Source: Croceicoccus sediminis (GTDB lineage: Bacteria; Pseudomonadota; Alphaproteobacteria; Sphingomonadales; Sphingomonadaceae). Taken from it: a DNA stretch of 35,728 bases. This document shows, piece by piece, positions 8,237 to 15,571 of this stretch. The DNA lies in NCBI RefSeq assembly GCF_007570835.1, contig NZ_SUNC01000007.1, positions 1 to 35,728 of the forward strand, given 5' to 3'. The notes under the pieces are model-generated. The model did not search any database and was not told where the DNA came from. It was given only the letters and a program-made list of their open reading frames with translations. A program made the translations under genes and the position numbers. Position 1 is the stretch's first letter. The number at the start of each line of letters is the position of its first letter.

Positions 8237-8290
8237 GGGTATCCGGCAAGCCCAATCAGGCTGCTGATATTCGAAGACAGGAGATTGACG

Positions 8291-8713
8291 ATGACTACCC
8301 GCACCCCGAAAATTTTCGCCCTTGCCGCTGCGACCGCGATGCTGGTCGGCGCTGCCGGTCCGGTCGCCGCAGAGACGATGCGGACCGAAGGCCCGCAGCC
8401 CGATGATCCGGTCCTGCAGTGGGCCGACATGATGATGCCCCGCAACCAGTTCGTGCTCAATTCCGATCAGGACGTGGAACTCGTCCGCTACAAGACTCCG
8501 CGCGACATCGAAATCTGCGCAGCCCGGCCCGATCCGGACAGCGTCGACGGGACCAGCAAGACCGTTCCCCTCCAGGTCAGCTGGGACAATGACGTCGGCT
8601 TGATCTTCCCCGGCAACTGCCTCTCGTTCGATGCCAAGCAGGTCAAGATCCGGCCGGCGTCCCCGCTGCCCGCCGACACCGAGCTGGTGGGCACGGTCAA
8701 GGTCATCCACTGA
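8291..8713 (+). CDS. Small exported protein of unknown function
   Basis: The product has 140 residues. I chose the ATG at 8291 because AGGAG lies 8 nt upstream and it yields a clean signal peptide (MTTRTPKIFALAAATAMLVG, then AAGPVAA before ETMR). The frame is open back to 8024 but would include the promoter. The mature part of about 113 residues is acidic, with a PRDIEICAARPDPDSVDG segment and two cysteines, one in EICA and one in GNCLSF, that could pair in the periplasm. I do not recognise a family. It is the first gene after a consensus sigma-54 promoter and is followed 102 nt later by a DUF1269-like membrane protein gene. Confidence 0.85.
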   Translation: MTTRTPKIFALAAATAMLVGAAGPVAAETMRTEGPQPDDPVLQWADMMMPRNQFVLNSDQDVELVRYKTPRDIEICAARPDPDSVDGTSKTVPLQVSWDNDVGLIFPGNCLSFDAKQVKIRPASPLPADTELVGTVKVIH

Positions 8714-8726
8714 GATCGGTCCCCCC

Positions 8727-8779
8727 GGTGAACCGGGGCCGCCCGCCCCCATCTCCCCACAAGGGCACCCCGGTTCACC
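8727..8779 (+). repeat. 12-bp perfect inverted repeat between the two target-operon genes
   Basis: GGTGAACCGGGG (8727-8738) and CCCCGGTTCACC (8768-8779) enclose a 29-nt C-rich loop. The left arm is itself nearly a dyad (CCGGT-GA-ACCGG). No T-run follows, so it looks more like an RNA-processing/stability stem or partial attenuator than a factor-independent terminator. Confidence 0.6.
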
Positions 8780-8815
8780 AAACCTGTTCGATCCTTGGAA
8801 AAAGAGTCCCGCACC

Positions 8816-9337
8816 ATGAAAGAACTGATCGTCATCGGCTATGACAATGCCGAGAAAGCCGAGGCCGCCCGCACAGCCCTCCTGGGCATGTCGGGGGAAT
8901 ATCTCGTCGATGTTTCCGACGCCGTCGTCGCCACCGTGAACGAAAAGGGCAAGATCAAGCTCAACCAGATGGTCAACCTGTGGGCTGCCGGTGCAGCTGG
9001 CGGGTCATTCTGGGGCCTGCTCATCGGGCTCCTGTTCCTCCACCCCCTGTTCGGCGTCGTGGTCGGTGCATCGGCCGGCGCGTTGAGCGGGGCGGTTAGC
9101 GATTTCGGCATCAGCGACCCCTTCATGCGCCGCGTGACCCAGATGCTGCAGCCGGGACAGGCCGCGCTCTTCGTGATGAGCCGCACCGCCATGTCCGACC
9201 GTGCGATCGAAGAGCTTGCCGCGATGGGCGGTGAAGTGGTCCGCACAAATCTGGACAGCACGAAGGAACAGGCCGTCCGCGACGCTTTCGACAACGCGCA
9301 CGCCGAACTGGCAAACAAGGAGGCCCTGCCCGCCTGA
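8816..9337 (+). CDS. DUF1269-like glycine-rich membrane protein
   Basis: The product has 173 residues. The ATG at 8816 follows AAAGAG; an in-frame TTG at 8795 would add only seven residues. The N-terminal 50 residues form an alpha/beta unit (MKELIVIGYDNAEKAEAAR) like DUF1269/general-stress domains. A Gly-rich hydrophobic segment at about 58-100 (WAAGAAGGSFWGLLIGLLF, then VVVGASAGALSGAVSDFGIS) is likely to insert in the membrane. The C-terminal part (about 110-165) carries an ALFVMSRTAMSDRAIEEL motif typical of DUF1269. Molecular function is unknown. It shares its layout, and probably its control, with the 3678-4334 protein. Confidence 0.8.
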   Translation: MKELIVIGYDNAEKAEAARTALLGMSGEYLVDVSDAVVATVNEKGKIKLNQMVNLWAAGAAGGSFWGLLIGLLFLHPLFGVVVGASAGALSGAVSDFGISDPFMRRVTQMLQPGQAALFVMSRTAMSDRAIEELAAMGGEVVRTNLDSTKEQAVRDAFDNAHAELANKEALPA

Positions 9338-9450
9338 CAGACCGACTGACGAACCCGCCCTCATATTATTTCCCCTGAGCGTGACGTGGGTCCGGTGCGA
9401 ATTCCTCCCCCTCCTGACGCACCGCCCCCCCCTGCACGCTCCCACGCGGC

Positions 9451-9492
9451 AAGGCCCGCCACTCCAGCCATCATGGCCGAGTGGCGGGTCTT
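9451..9492 (+). terminator. Terminator-like hairpin after the DUF1269 operon
   Basis: AAGGCCCGCCACTC and GAGTGGCGGGTCTT form a 14-bp stem with one G-U pair and a 14-nt loop that can itself pair (GCCA-TCA-TGGC). A short T-containing tail (TTGTC) follows. The stem is strong and the U-tract weak. Confidence 0.6.
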
Positions 9493-9496
9493 GTCA

Positions 9497-9538
9497 TTCC
9501 GGCACAGCGCGCCGGAACCTGCGAATCGGGTGATTCGC
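9497..9538. repeat. Pair of short hairpins in a 428-nt gene-free region
   Basis: TTCCGGC-N7-GCCGGAA (9497-9517) is followed at once by GCGAATC-GGGT-GATTCGC (9521-9538), just after the hairpin at 9451-9492. Back-to-back dyads flanked by the word TGTCATT (9492-9498 and 9541-9547) resemble a repetitive extragenic palindrome element. The remainder of 9338-9765 shows no gene and no promoter that I can place for the porin. Confidence 0.4.
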
Positions 9539-9765
9539 CCTGTCATTGATTCGGACGCACGCCCCGTTTGCCCGGCCAGCGAACCCGGCGAACGACATCT
9601 GCTTCATGAACGGAACGTGTAATCGGCACGCTGTGTAACGGGTCCGAAACCCGGCTGCGAATTCCTGACGATTTCGCAATCGGTACACGAGTTTTCCAAT
9701 TGTGCGCGGCGTCCGCCCCGTCTTCTCTCCACTCGTCAAAACAAACAACTCGAGGGAGAGATCTG

Positions 9766-10893
9766 ATGAAAAAGGTTCGTGCCGCTACGGCGGCTGCAAT
9801 GTGCGGCGTGGCTTTCGTATGCGTCGTTCCGGGCGCGGCGGCCCAGACCCTGCCGTCCGCTCAGCAAGGTGCCAATACTTCCGAAACGCTGGAAGAAGTC
9901 GCCACCCCTGACGTCCCCAAGGACGATGAATTCAAGGTCGATTTCTACGGTTCGCTTCGCCTCGGCCTCGATTACGTGGATGCGGGCACCGATGACGACG
10001 CGATCAACGGTCGCGATTTCCTCAGCCGTATCGGCGTCAAGGCCAAGAAGCGCATCGGCGAAGGCCTGGCCCTTGTCGGCACCATTGAATACGGCCTGCG
10101 GTCGGACAACCTGGTTGACCTGCAGCAGAACGGCGATCCCACCCTGCGCCTTGCCAATGTCGGCGTGCAGTCGGAAAAGTACGGCAGCCTCTACTACGGT
10201 TCGCAGACGATCGTCTTCCACCGCTTCGTGCGCGGTTCCTATTTCAGCGACGGCCTGGATACGATCCGGCTCGGTTCGATCCGCGACGATGATCTGCTGC
10301 AGTATTATTACACCACCGGCGGCCTGACCCTGGGTGCCGGCGTTCAGACCGAACGCCAGGACGGTAACAGCTTCGACCAGTTCCAGGTCGGTGCGGAATA
10401 CAAGGCCAAGATCGCCAAGATCCAGGTCGCCGCGGTCAAGGACAACAACGGCGACAACAAGGGTACCTTGTGGGGCGTTCGCGGCTGGCTCTATCCGGCC
10501 AAGGGCCTGACCTTCTCGGCATATCACCATCAGCAGAACGACGAGTTCGACATCTATGGCGGCTCCACCGGCTCGGTGCGCCTGCGCGATGCCGAAACCG
10601 AAGGCAGCGTCAGCGGCGTTGGCAACTGCTCCGGCCAAAAGCGCAGCGCCACCGGCGTCTATGCAAGCTATCGCACTGGCGGCAACCAGCTCCATGGCCG
10701 CTTCGCGATCGACGATTGCGACGTGTCGGGCGACATCAAGTCGTACAAGATCGAATACGTGCGTCACCTGTCGAAAGATGCACGCCTCTGGGTTGGTTAT
10801 GAGAAGCTCGACAACGACCCTCTGCGTGCACCGTCATCGTCCAGCGGCGATAGCATGTCGCAGGTTCAGGTGGGTGCGCGTTACGACTTCTGA
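9766..10893 (+). CDS. Gram-negative porin
   Basis: The product has 375 residues. The ATG at 9766 follows GAGGGAGAG and starts a signal peptide (MKKVRAATAAAMCGVAFVCV, cleaved near GAAAQ). The mature protein is a classic trimeric-porin-like barrel: FYGSLRLGLDY at the first strand, alternating strands with Gly/Tyr/aromatic girdles (GSLYYGSQTIVFHRFVRGSY resembles the constriction loop), and a terminal phenylalanine (VGARYDF) for BAM recognition. Two cysteines (GNCSGQ and DDCDVS) may form a loop disulfide. It ends in a strong terminator and lies next to dctBD-dctPQM, so it may admit dicarboxylates, but substrate selectivity is not visible in the sequence. Confidence 0.9.
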   Translation: MKKVRAATAAAMCGVAFVCVVPGAAAQTLPSAQQGANTSETLEEVATPDVPKDDEFKVDFYGSLRLGLDYVDAGTDDDAINGRDFLSRIGVKAKKRIGEGLALVGTIEYGLRSDNLVDLQQNGDPTLRLANVGVQSEKYGSLYYGSQTIVFHRFVRGSYFSDGLDTIRLGSIRDDDLLQYYYTTGGLTLGAGVQTERQDGNSFDQFQVGAEYKAKIAKIQVAAVKDNNGDNKGTLWGVRGWLYPAKGLTFSAYHHQQNDEFDIYGGSTGSVRLRDAETEGSVSGVGNCSGQKRSATGVYASYRTGGNQLHGRFAIDDCDVSGDIKSYKIEYVRHLSKDARLWVGYEKLDNDPLRAPSSSSGDSMSQVQVGARYDF

Positions 10894-10936
10894 TGCCAAC
10901 CGGGGGTTGCAAGCCGCCGGTTGATGGCGGCTCCCT

Positions 10937-10978
10937 GCGCCGGTCGGGATACAACGGGAATCCCGACCGGCGCTTTTT
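10937..10978 (+). terminator. Factor-independent terminator of the porin gene
   Basis: GCGCCGGTCGGGAT (10937-10950) pairs perfectly with ATCCCGACCGGCGC (10960-10973). The loop is 9 nt and TTTTT follows at 10974-10978. It lies inside the long open frame preceding dctB, which argues against the most upstream start for that gene. Confidence 0.93.
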
Positions 10979-11084
10979 CCTCAAACCCGAAACAGGATTA
11001 ACGGGCGCGGGAATCGACAGCCGGGCTTTCTCAGGGCTATATCCTCCATGGGGCGCAGAGCCGCTCGATGAGGGAGAGTGGCCT

Positions 11085-12827
11085 TTGGCCTTGAGAGAGC
11101 CGGTCGGTTCGTGGTGGCGCAGATGGCTTGTCCGCCTCATCGTGCTCGCAGGCGTCGTCGCAATCACGACATTCGTGGCGGTACGACTGGCAGAGCGCAA
11201 CGCCGAAGAGGCACTCGACCTCGAACTGGCGCGGGCGACTGAAACTTACGCGACATCGCTGGAGGCTTGGCAACAGCAGTACTGGGCCCTTGCCGCGATC
11301 TATGCCGAAGACCCGACCTTGCGCGAGGCAGACTTCGCCAGCGGCGCGGGCACGGATGCGATCAAGGCGCGGCTGACCCGCTGGAACAGTGCAACCGCGT
11401 CACAGGCGACGATGATCGTGCGCCCCGATGGCAGCCTGCTGATCGGTGCCTATTCCTCGAACGTTCCGCAAAACGAAACCAAGATGCTGGGCCAGAACAT
11501 CCTGCGCACCGCCGAAAACGGCGGCCTGGGCCGCTCTTTCGTGACGTGGAGCAATGGCCAGCGCGGCTATGCCTTCGCCTTCGAAGTGCCCGCTCCCACC
11601 GTGTCCGGCACGGAAATCGTGGTCGTAGTCGCACCGCTTTCGGAACTGGAGCAATACCTGCAGTTGCAGGGCGATACCGTGCTCGTCGCCGACAGGAACG
11701 ACATCGTCGCTGTCGCCAATCGCCGCGATGCGATCGGCCGGCCGATCGACGAATTCGCCAAACCGCCACAGAGCGAAAGACGCGTCCCGCTTGCCCAGCG
11801 GCAATCGCGGATCGTCAATTCGCGCAACGGGTGGACGCTCAGCGTGTCGCGCTCTTCGGAAGAGGCGGTTCAATACGTGCGCCTGGTCGGCTGGCTTGCC
11901 GCGAGCGGGGCCACCGCCATCGCCCTGTTTGCCCTGCTGCTCGTTTCGCGCCGCGCCGCTTATGTTGAGCGTTTGGCCTTGCAGCGGAAAATGCGCTGCG
12001 AACTTGAAGAGACGGTCGAAAGACGCACCGCCGAAATCCGTGAAGCCAACAGGCACTTGCACGCGGAAATCCTGCGCCGTCAGGAAATCGAACAGGACTT
12101 GCGCGAAACCCATCTCGAACTGACCCAGGCGGCAAAGCTGGCCTCGGTCGGTCAGATGTCCGCCGTCGTCAGCCATGAACTCAACCAGCCGCTGACCGCG
12201 ATCCGTTCCAATGCGGAAATGGCACATGAATACCTGGACCGTGACGACAGGGACCAGGTGCGCGCAAAGATTTCCGCGATCCTGGCCATGTCCGACCGGA
12301 TCGCCCGGCTGACCAAGCGGCTGCTCAATTTCTCGCGCCAGCCGCGCAGCGATTCCTATCCCATCGCCCTGTCGGTGCCGCTGGACGATGCCCTTGGCAT
12401 CATGGAGCCGCGCATGCAGAAGGAGGACGCGACTTTCGACATCGATGTCGCGCCCGACCTGTTCGTGATGGGGGGCCGTAACCGTCTGTCGCAGGTTTTC
12501 ATCAACCTCATCGCCAATTCGCTCGACGCCTGCGCTTCGGCCAGCATCCCGTGCCATGTCGCGATCCGGTCAAGGCGAACCGAATACGGAATCGAGCTGG
12601 AATTTTCGGATAACGGCCCCGGCATCTGCGAAGAGCAGAGGGCGCGTATCTTCGAGGCGTTCTATTCCACCAAGGAACGCGGCAAGGGTCTGGGCCTGGG
12701 ATTGTCGGTATCGGCCAAGATCATATCCGAATTCGGCGGGGAAATGCTTTACCGTCCGGGCCCCAACGGCGGCGCGACGTTCGTCGTGGCCATGCCGGTG
12801 CTGGCGCAGAAGGAGAAGGTTGAATGA
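11085..12827 (+). CDS. dctB: DctB-like C4-dicarboxylate sensor histidine kinase
   Basis: The frame is open from 10893, but the porin terminator lies in that part. I infer a TTG start at 11085, with AGGGAG at 11071-11076, giving 580 residues and TM1 at about 14-35. A periplasmic tandem-PAS-like sensor of about 225 residues follows (TMIVRPDGSLLIGAYSS, then DRNDIVAVANRRDAIGRP), and then TM2 at about 267-288. A coiled coil leads to HisKA VVSHELNQPLTAIRSNAEM with His364. The ATPase has NLIANSLDA, SDNGPG and GLGLGLS boxes. The layout matches DctB kinases that sense C4-dicarboxylates. Its stop overlaps the dctD start (ATGA). An ATG cannot be used downstream without losing TM1. Confidence 0.87.
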   Translation: MALREPVGSWWRRWLVRLIVLAGVVAITTFVAVRLAERNAEEALDLELARATETYATSLEAWQQQYWALAAIYAEDPTLREADFASGAGTDAIKARLTRWNSATASQATMIVRPDGSLLIGAYSSNVPQNETKMLGQNILRTAENGGLGRSFVTWSNGQRGYAFAFEVPAPTVSGTEIVVVVAPLSELEQYLQLQGDTVLVADRNDIVAVANRRDAIGRPIDEFAKPPQSERRVPLAQRQSRIVNSRNGWTLSVSRSSEEAVQYVRLVGWLAASGATAIALFALLLVSRRAAYVERLALQRKMRCELEETVERRTAEIREANRHLHAEILRRQEIEQDLRETHLELTQAAKLASVGQMSAVVSHELNQPLTAIRSNAEMAHEYLDRDDRDQVRAKISAILAMSDRIARLTKRLLNFSRQPRSDSYPIALSVPLDDALGIMEPRMQKEDATFDIDVAPDLFVMGGRNRLSQVFINLIANSLDACASASIPCHVAIRSRRTEYGIELEFSDNGPGICEEQRARIFEAFYSTKERGKGLGLGLSVSAKIISEFGGEMLYRPGPNGGATFVVAMPVLAQKEKVE

Positions 12828-14179
12828 CGACGCGGGCCGACGTGATCTTCGTCGATGACGACAAGGACGTGCGCGATACGACGATCGAAAGTCTTTCGCT
12901 GGCCGGTTACGAAGTCACCGCTTTTGCCAAGGCGGAACGCGCGCTCGAACGCATCTCGCGCGATTTCAACGGCGTGATCGTATCCGATATCCGCATGCCC
13001 GGCATGGACGGGATCCAGTTTCTCGAAGCCATTCAGGAAATCGACGACGCCCTGCCCGTCCTGCTGGTCACCGGGCACGGCGATGTCCCGCTTGCGGTTG
13101 CGGCAATGCAGAAAGGCGCTTTCGACTTCCTCGAGAAACCCTTCTCCAATCAGGCGCTGCGCGAACGCGTTGCCAGGGCCTTGCAATTTCGCAAGCTGCG
13201 GCTGGAAAACCGCGAATTGCGCGACACGCTGGACGGGGCCGGGGACGCGCTCGACCGGCTGATGGTCGGGTCGTCCGAGGTCATGCAGCAGACGCGCGAA
13301 CGCATCCGCATGCTGGCGGCAACCGACGTCGACGTCCTGCTGACGGGGGAGACGGGCACGGGCAAGGACCTTGCCGCGCGCCTGCTCCACGACATGTCGC
13401 CGCGTGCCGGTCAGCCGTTCGTCGCCATCAACCTGGCGGTCCTGCCCGAGGAGAATATCGAACATCTCCTGTTCGGGCATGAAGCCGATGCTTTCCCCGG
13501 CGCAAGCCGTGCCCGTTACGGCAAGCTGGAACACGCGCGCGGCGGGACGCTGTACCTCGACGAAGTGGGATCGCTCTCTCCCGCCCTTCAGACAAAGCTC
13601 TTGCGGCTGGTCGATACGCGGCGGTTCGAAAGGGTGGGATCGAACGATCCGATCGATCTCAATGCCCGGATCATCACGTCGACGAACCAGTCGCTGAACG
13701 CGCTGGCGAAGGCCGGGCAATTCCGCACCGACCTGCTCTATCGCTTTGCGGTCGCCACCGTGGAAATGCCCGCCCTGTGCGATCACGCGGAAGACGTGCC
13801 GGTCCTGTTCCAGCACTTGCTGCGCATGACGGCTGCGCGGCACGGGGTGGAGGAATATCGCCATCCCTCCGCCGACTATCTCGGCACGCTGGCACAGCGT
13901 GATTGGCCCGGTAACGTGCGCGAGTTGCGCAATCTTGCCGAACTCTACCTCGTCGGCATCGAAAAACCGGACGACAGCGCAGAGGCCTGCCCGCCGCGCG
14001 AAAGCCTGCAGGCGCGCATGGAAGCGGCCGAGCGGGAGGCGATCGTGGACACGCTGATCCGCCACCGCGGGAACCTGAAGGCGAGCTACGAGGAGCTCGG
14101 GATTTCGCGCAAGACGCTTTACGAGAAGATGATTCGCCACAAGCTTCAGCGGGTGGATTTCACGGACGAGGCCGAGTGA
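12824..14179 (+). CDS. dctD: DctD-like response regulator with non-canonical sigma-54 contact loop
   Basis: The product has 451 residues and its ATG overlaps the dctB stop. The receiver domain has D11-D13 and phosphoacceptor D55 (SDIRMPGMDG). The AAA+ domain has Walker A GETGTGKD (175-182), Walker B GGTLYLDEVG, FRTDLLYRF and WPGNVRELRN. A Fis-type helix-turn-helix is at the C-terminus (GNLKASYEELGISRKTLYEK). The sigma-54 contact motif GAFTGA is replaced by DAFPGA (222-227): Thr becomes Pro and the first Gly becomes Asp. In characterised activators this loop is essential for sigma-54 contact, so the protein may act without sigma-54 or as a repressor-like binder. Its context with dctB and dctPQM strongly suggests TRAP-transporter control. 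Confidence 0.87.
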   Translation: MTTRADVIFVDDDKDVRDTTIESLSLAGYEVTAFAKAERALERISRDFNGVIVSDIRMPGMDGIQFLEAIQEIDDALPVLLVTGHGDVPLAVAAMQKGAFDFLEKPFSNQALRERVARALQFRKLRLENRELRDTLDGAGDALDRLMVGSSEVMQQTRERIRMLAATDVDVLLTGETGTGKDLAARLLHDMSPRAGQPFVAINLAVLPEENIEHLLFGHEADAFPGASRARYGKLEHARGGTLYLDEVGSLSPALQTKLLRLVDTRRFERVGSNDPIDLNARIITSTNQSLNALAKAGQFRTDLLYRFAVATVEMPALCDHAEDVPVLFQHLLRMTAARHGVEEYRHPSADYLGTLAQRDWPGNVRELRNLAELYLVGIEKPDDSAEACPPRESLQARMEAAEREAIVDTLIRHRGNLKASYEELGISRKTLYEKMIRHKLQRVDFTDEAE

Positions 14180-14379
14180 GAGCATCGCCTGACCCCGCCG
14201 GGTTACGCTTTCCGCCCCTGTTGGCGGGTCGGTTGGGAAGCTAGCGTTACATCGCGCGAACATTTCGCACAAAAGCGACATCGAAGCCCATCGGCACGAT
14301 TGCCTCGCGGCCTCCCCGCCTCTTGAGTGGCAGCACGCATTCCGATGCGAAGACATAAGAGCGATTGGGAGATCCTTAA

Positions 14380-15441
14380 ATGCGCAAACTTTTCACCATA
14401 CCCATGGTCGGCCTCGCCACGCTGGCGCTTGCTGCCTGCAACTCGCCGTCGGGCGAAGATGCATCGTCCACCCCCTCCGCCGAAGGCGAAGAGGTAGCCA
14501 GCAACAACGGTTGCGATCCGGGCGAACAGGTCATTAAGTTCAGCCACGTCACCAACACCGACAAGCACCCCAAGGGTATCGCCGCGAGCGTGCTGCAGGA
14601 ACGCGTCAACACCGAGATGAACGGGCGCATGTGCATGGAGGTCTATCCGAACTCCATGCTCTACGACGACGACAAGGTGCTCGAGGCGATGCTGCTGGGC
14701 GACGTGCAGATGGCCGCGCCCTCGCTGTCGAAGTTCGAGAACTACACGACCAAGCTTCGCCTGTTCGACTTCCCCTTCCTGTTCGACGATATCAACGCCG
14801 TTGATCGTTTCCAGGCGTCGCCGACGGGCCAGAAGTTGCTCAATTCGATGAGCGACAAGGGCCTTAAAGGCCTGGCATTCTGGCACTCCGGCATGAAGCA
14901 GCTTTCTGCTGACAGGCCCCTTGTCGAACCGTCCGATGCGGAAGGTCTGAAGTTCCGTGTCCAGAACTCCGACGTGCTCGTCGCGATGATCGACCAGCTG
15001 GGCGCCAACCCGCAGAAGATGTCGTTCAGCGAAGTCTACGGCGCGCTGCAGACCGGCGTTGTCGACGGTCAGGAGAACAGCTGGTCCAACATCTACGGCC
15101 AGAAGTTCTACGAAGTGCAGGACGGCATCACCAACACCGATCACGGCGTGCTCGATTACATGGTCGTCACCAGCTCGCGTTGGTGGGATGGCCTGAAGGA
15201 AGAAGACCGCAAGGATCTTGCAAAGATCATCACCGAGGTTTCGACCGAGCGTAACCAGGCTGTGAACCAGCTTGAGCAGGACGCCCGCCAGTCCGTCGCC
15301 GATGCCGGCTCGGTCATCCGCGAACTGACGCCTGAACAGCGCCAGCAGTGGGTCGATAAGCTCATGCCGGTGTGGAAGAAGTTCACCCCCGATGTCGGGG
15401 CCGACACGCTGAAGGCTGCACAGGCCGCCAACGAGGGCTGA
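14380..15441 (+). CDS. dctP: TRAP transporter solute-binding protein, lipoprotein type
   Basis: The product has 353 residues. The signal sequence ends in lipobox LAAC with Cys20, followed by a Ser/Glu-rich tether, so this binding protein is predicted to be lipid-anchored, unlike most soluble DctP proteins. The DctP fold is evident: VIKFSHVTNTDKHPKG, LGDVQMAAPSLSKFENY, and GLKFRVQNSDV with Arg193, the family's carboxylate-binding arginine. Downstream are SFSEVYGALQTGVVDGQENS and the C-terminal helices. It would deliver organic acids, probably C4-dicarboxylates given dctBD and malic enzyme nearby, to DctQM. It is separated from dctQ by 130 nt containing a stable hairpin. The 200 nt upstream hold its promoter, which I cannot assign. 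Confidence 0.93.
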   Translation: MRKLFTIPMVGLATLALAACNSPSGEDASSTPSAEGEEVASNNGCDPGEQVIKFSHVTNTDKHPKGIAASVLQERVNTEMNGRMCMEVYPNSMLYDDDKVLEAMLLGDVQMAAPSLSKFENYTTKLRLFDFPFLFDDINAVDRFQASPTGQKLLNSMSDKGLKGLAFWHSGMKQLSADRPLVEPSDAEGLKFRVQNSDVLVAMIDQLGANPQKMSFSEVYGALQTGVVDGQENSWSNIYGQKFYEVQDGITNTDHGVLDYMVVTSSRWWDGLKEEDRKDLAKIITEVSTERNQAVNQLEQDARQSVADAGSVIRELTPEQRQQWVDKLMPVWKKFTPDVGADTLKAAQAANEG

Positions 15442-15475
15442 ACCGGCCGGCGCGAGAGCTGGCCAAGCCGAAAAC

Positions 15476-15508
15476 TGCCGGGGCGAGCGACAGATCGCCG
15501 CCCCGGCA
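15476..15508 (+). repeat. Stem-loop between dctP and dctQ
   Basis: TGCCGGGGCG (15476-15485) pairs with CGCCCCGGCA (15499-15508) across a 13-nt loop. No U-run follows. Such stems after binding-protein genes commonly stabilise the upstream mRNA segment or partly terminate, which would make DctP more abundant than DctQM. Confidence 0.65.
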
Positions 15509-15571
15509 CAGGCGCTAGCTCCCCCGCCAGTCCCCGGTAGCCCCACGTCCTGACGAGAGGATACATTTCCG

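Noticed and set aside
8024-8290. Extended N-terminus of the small exported protein
   Set aside because: It would cover the UAS, IHF-like site and sigma-54 promoter, and it lacks a ribosome site; the ATG at 8291 gives a signal peptide.
14222-14236. Sigma-54-like promoter ahead of dctP (TGGCGG-N5-TTGG)
   Set aside because: Spacing fits, but the nearly invariant -12 GC is GG and the -24 box has only TGGC. The DctD contact loop is also degenerate, so I do not call it.
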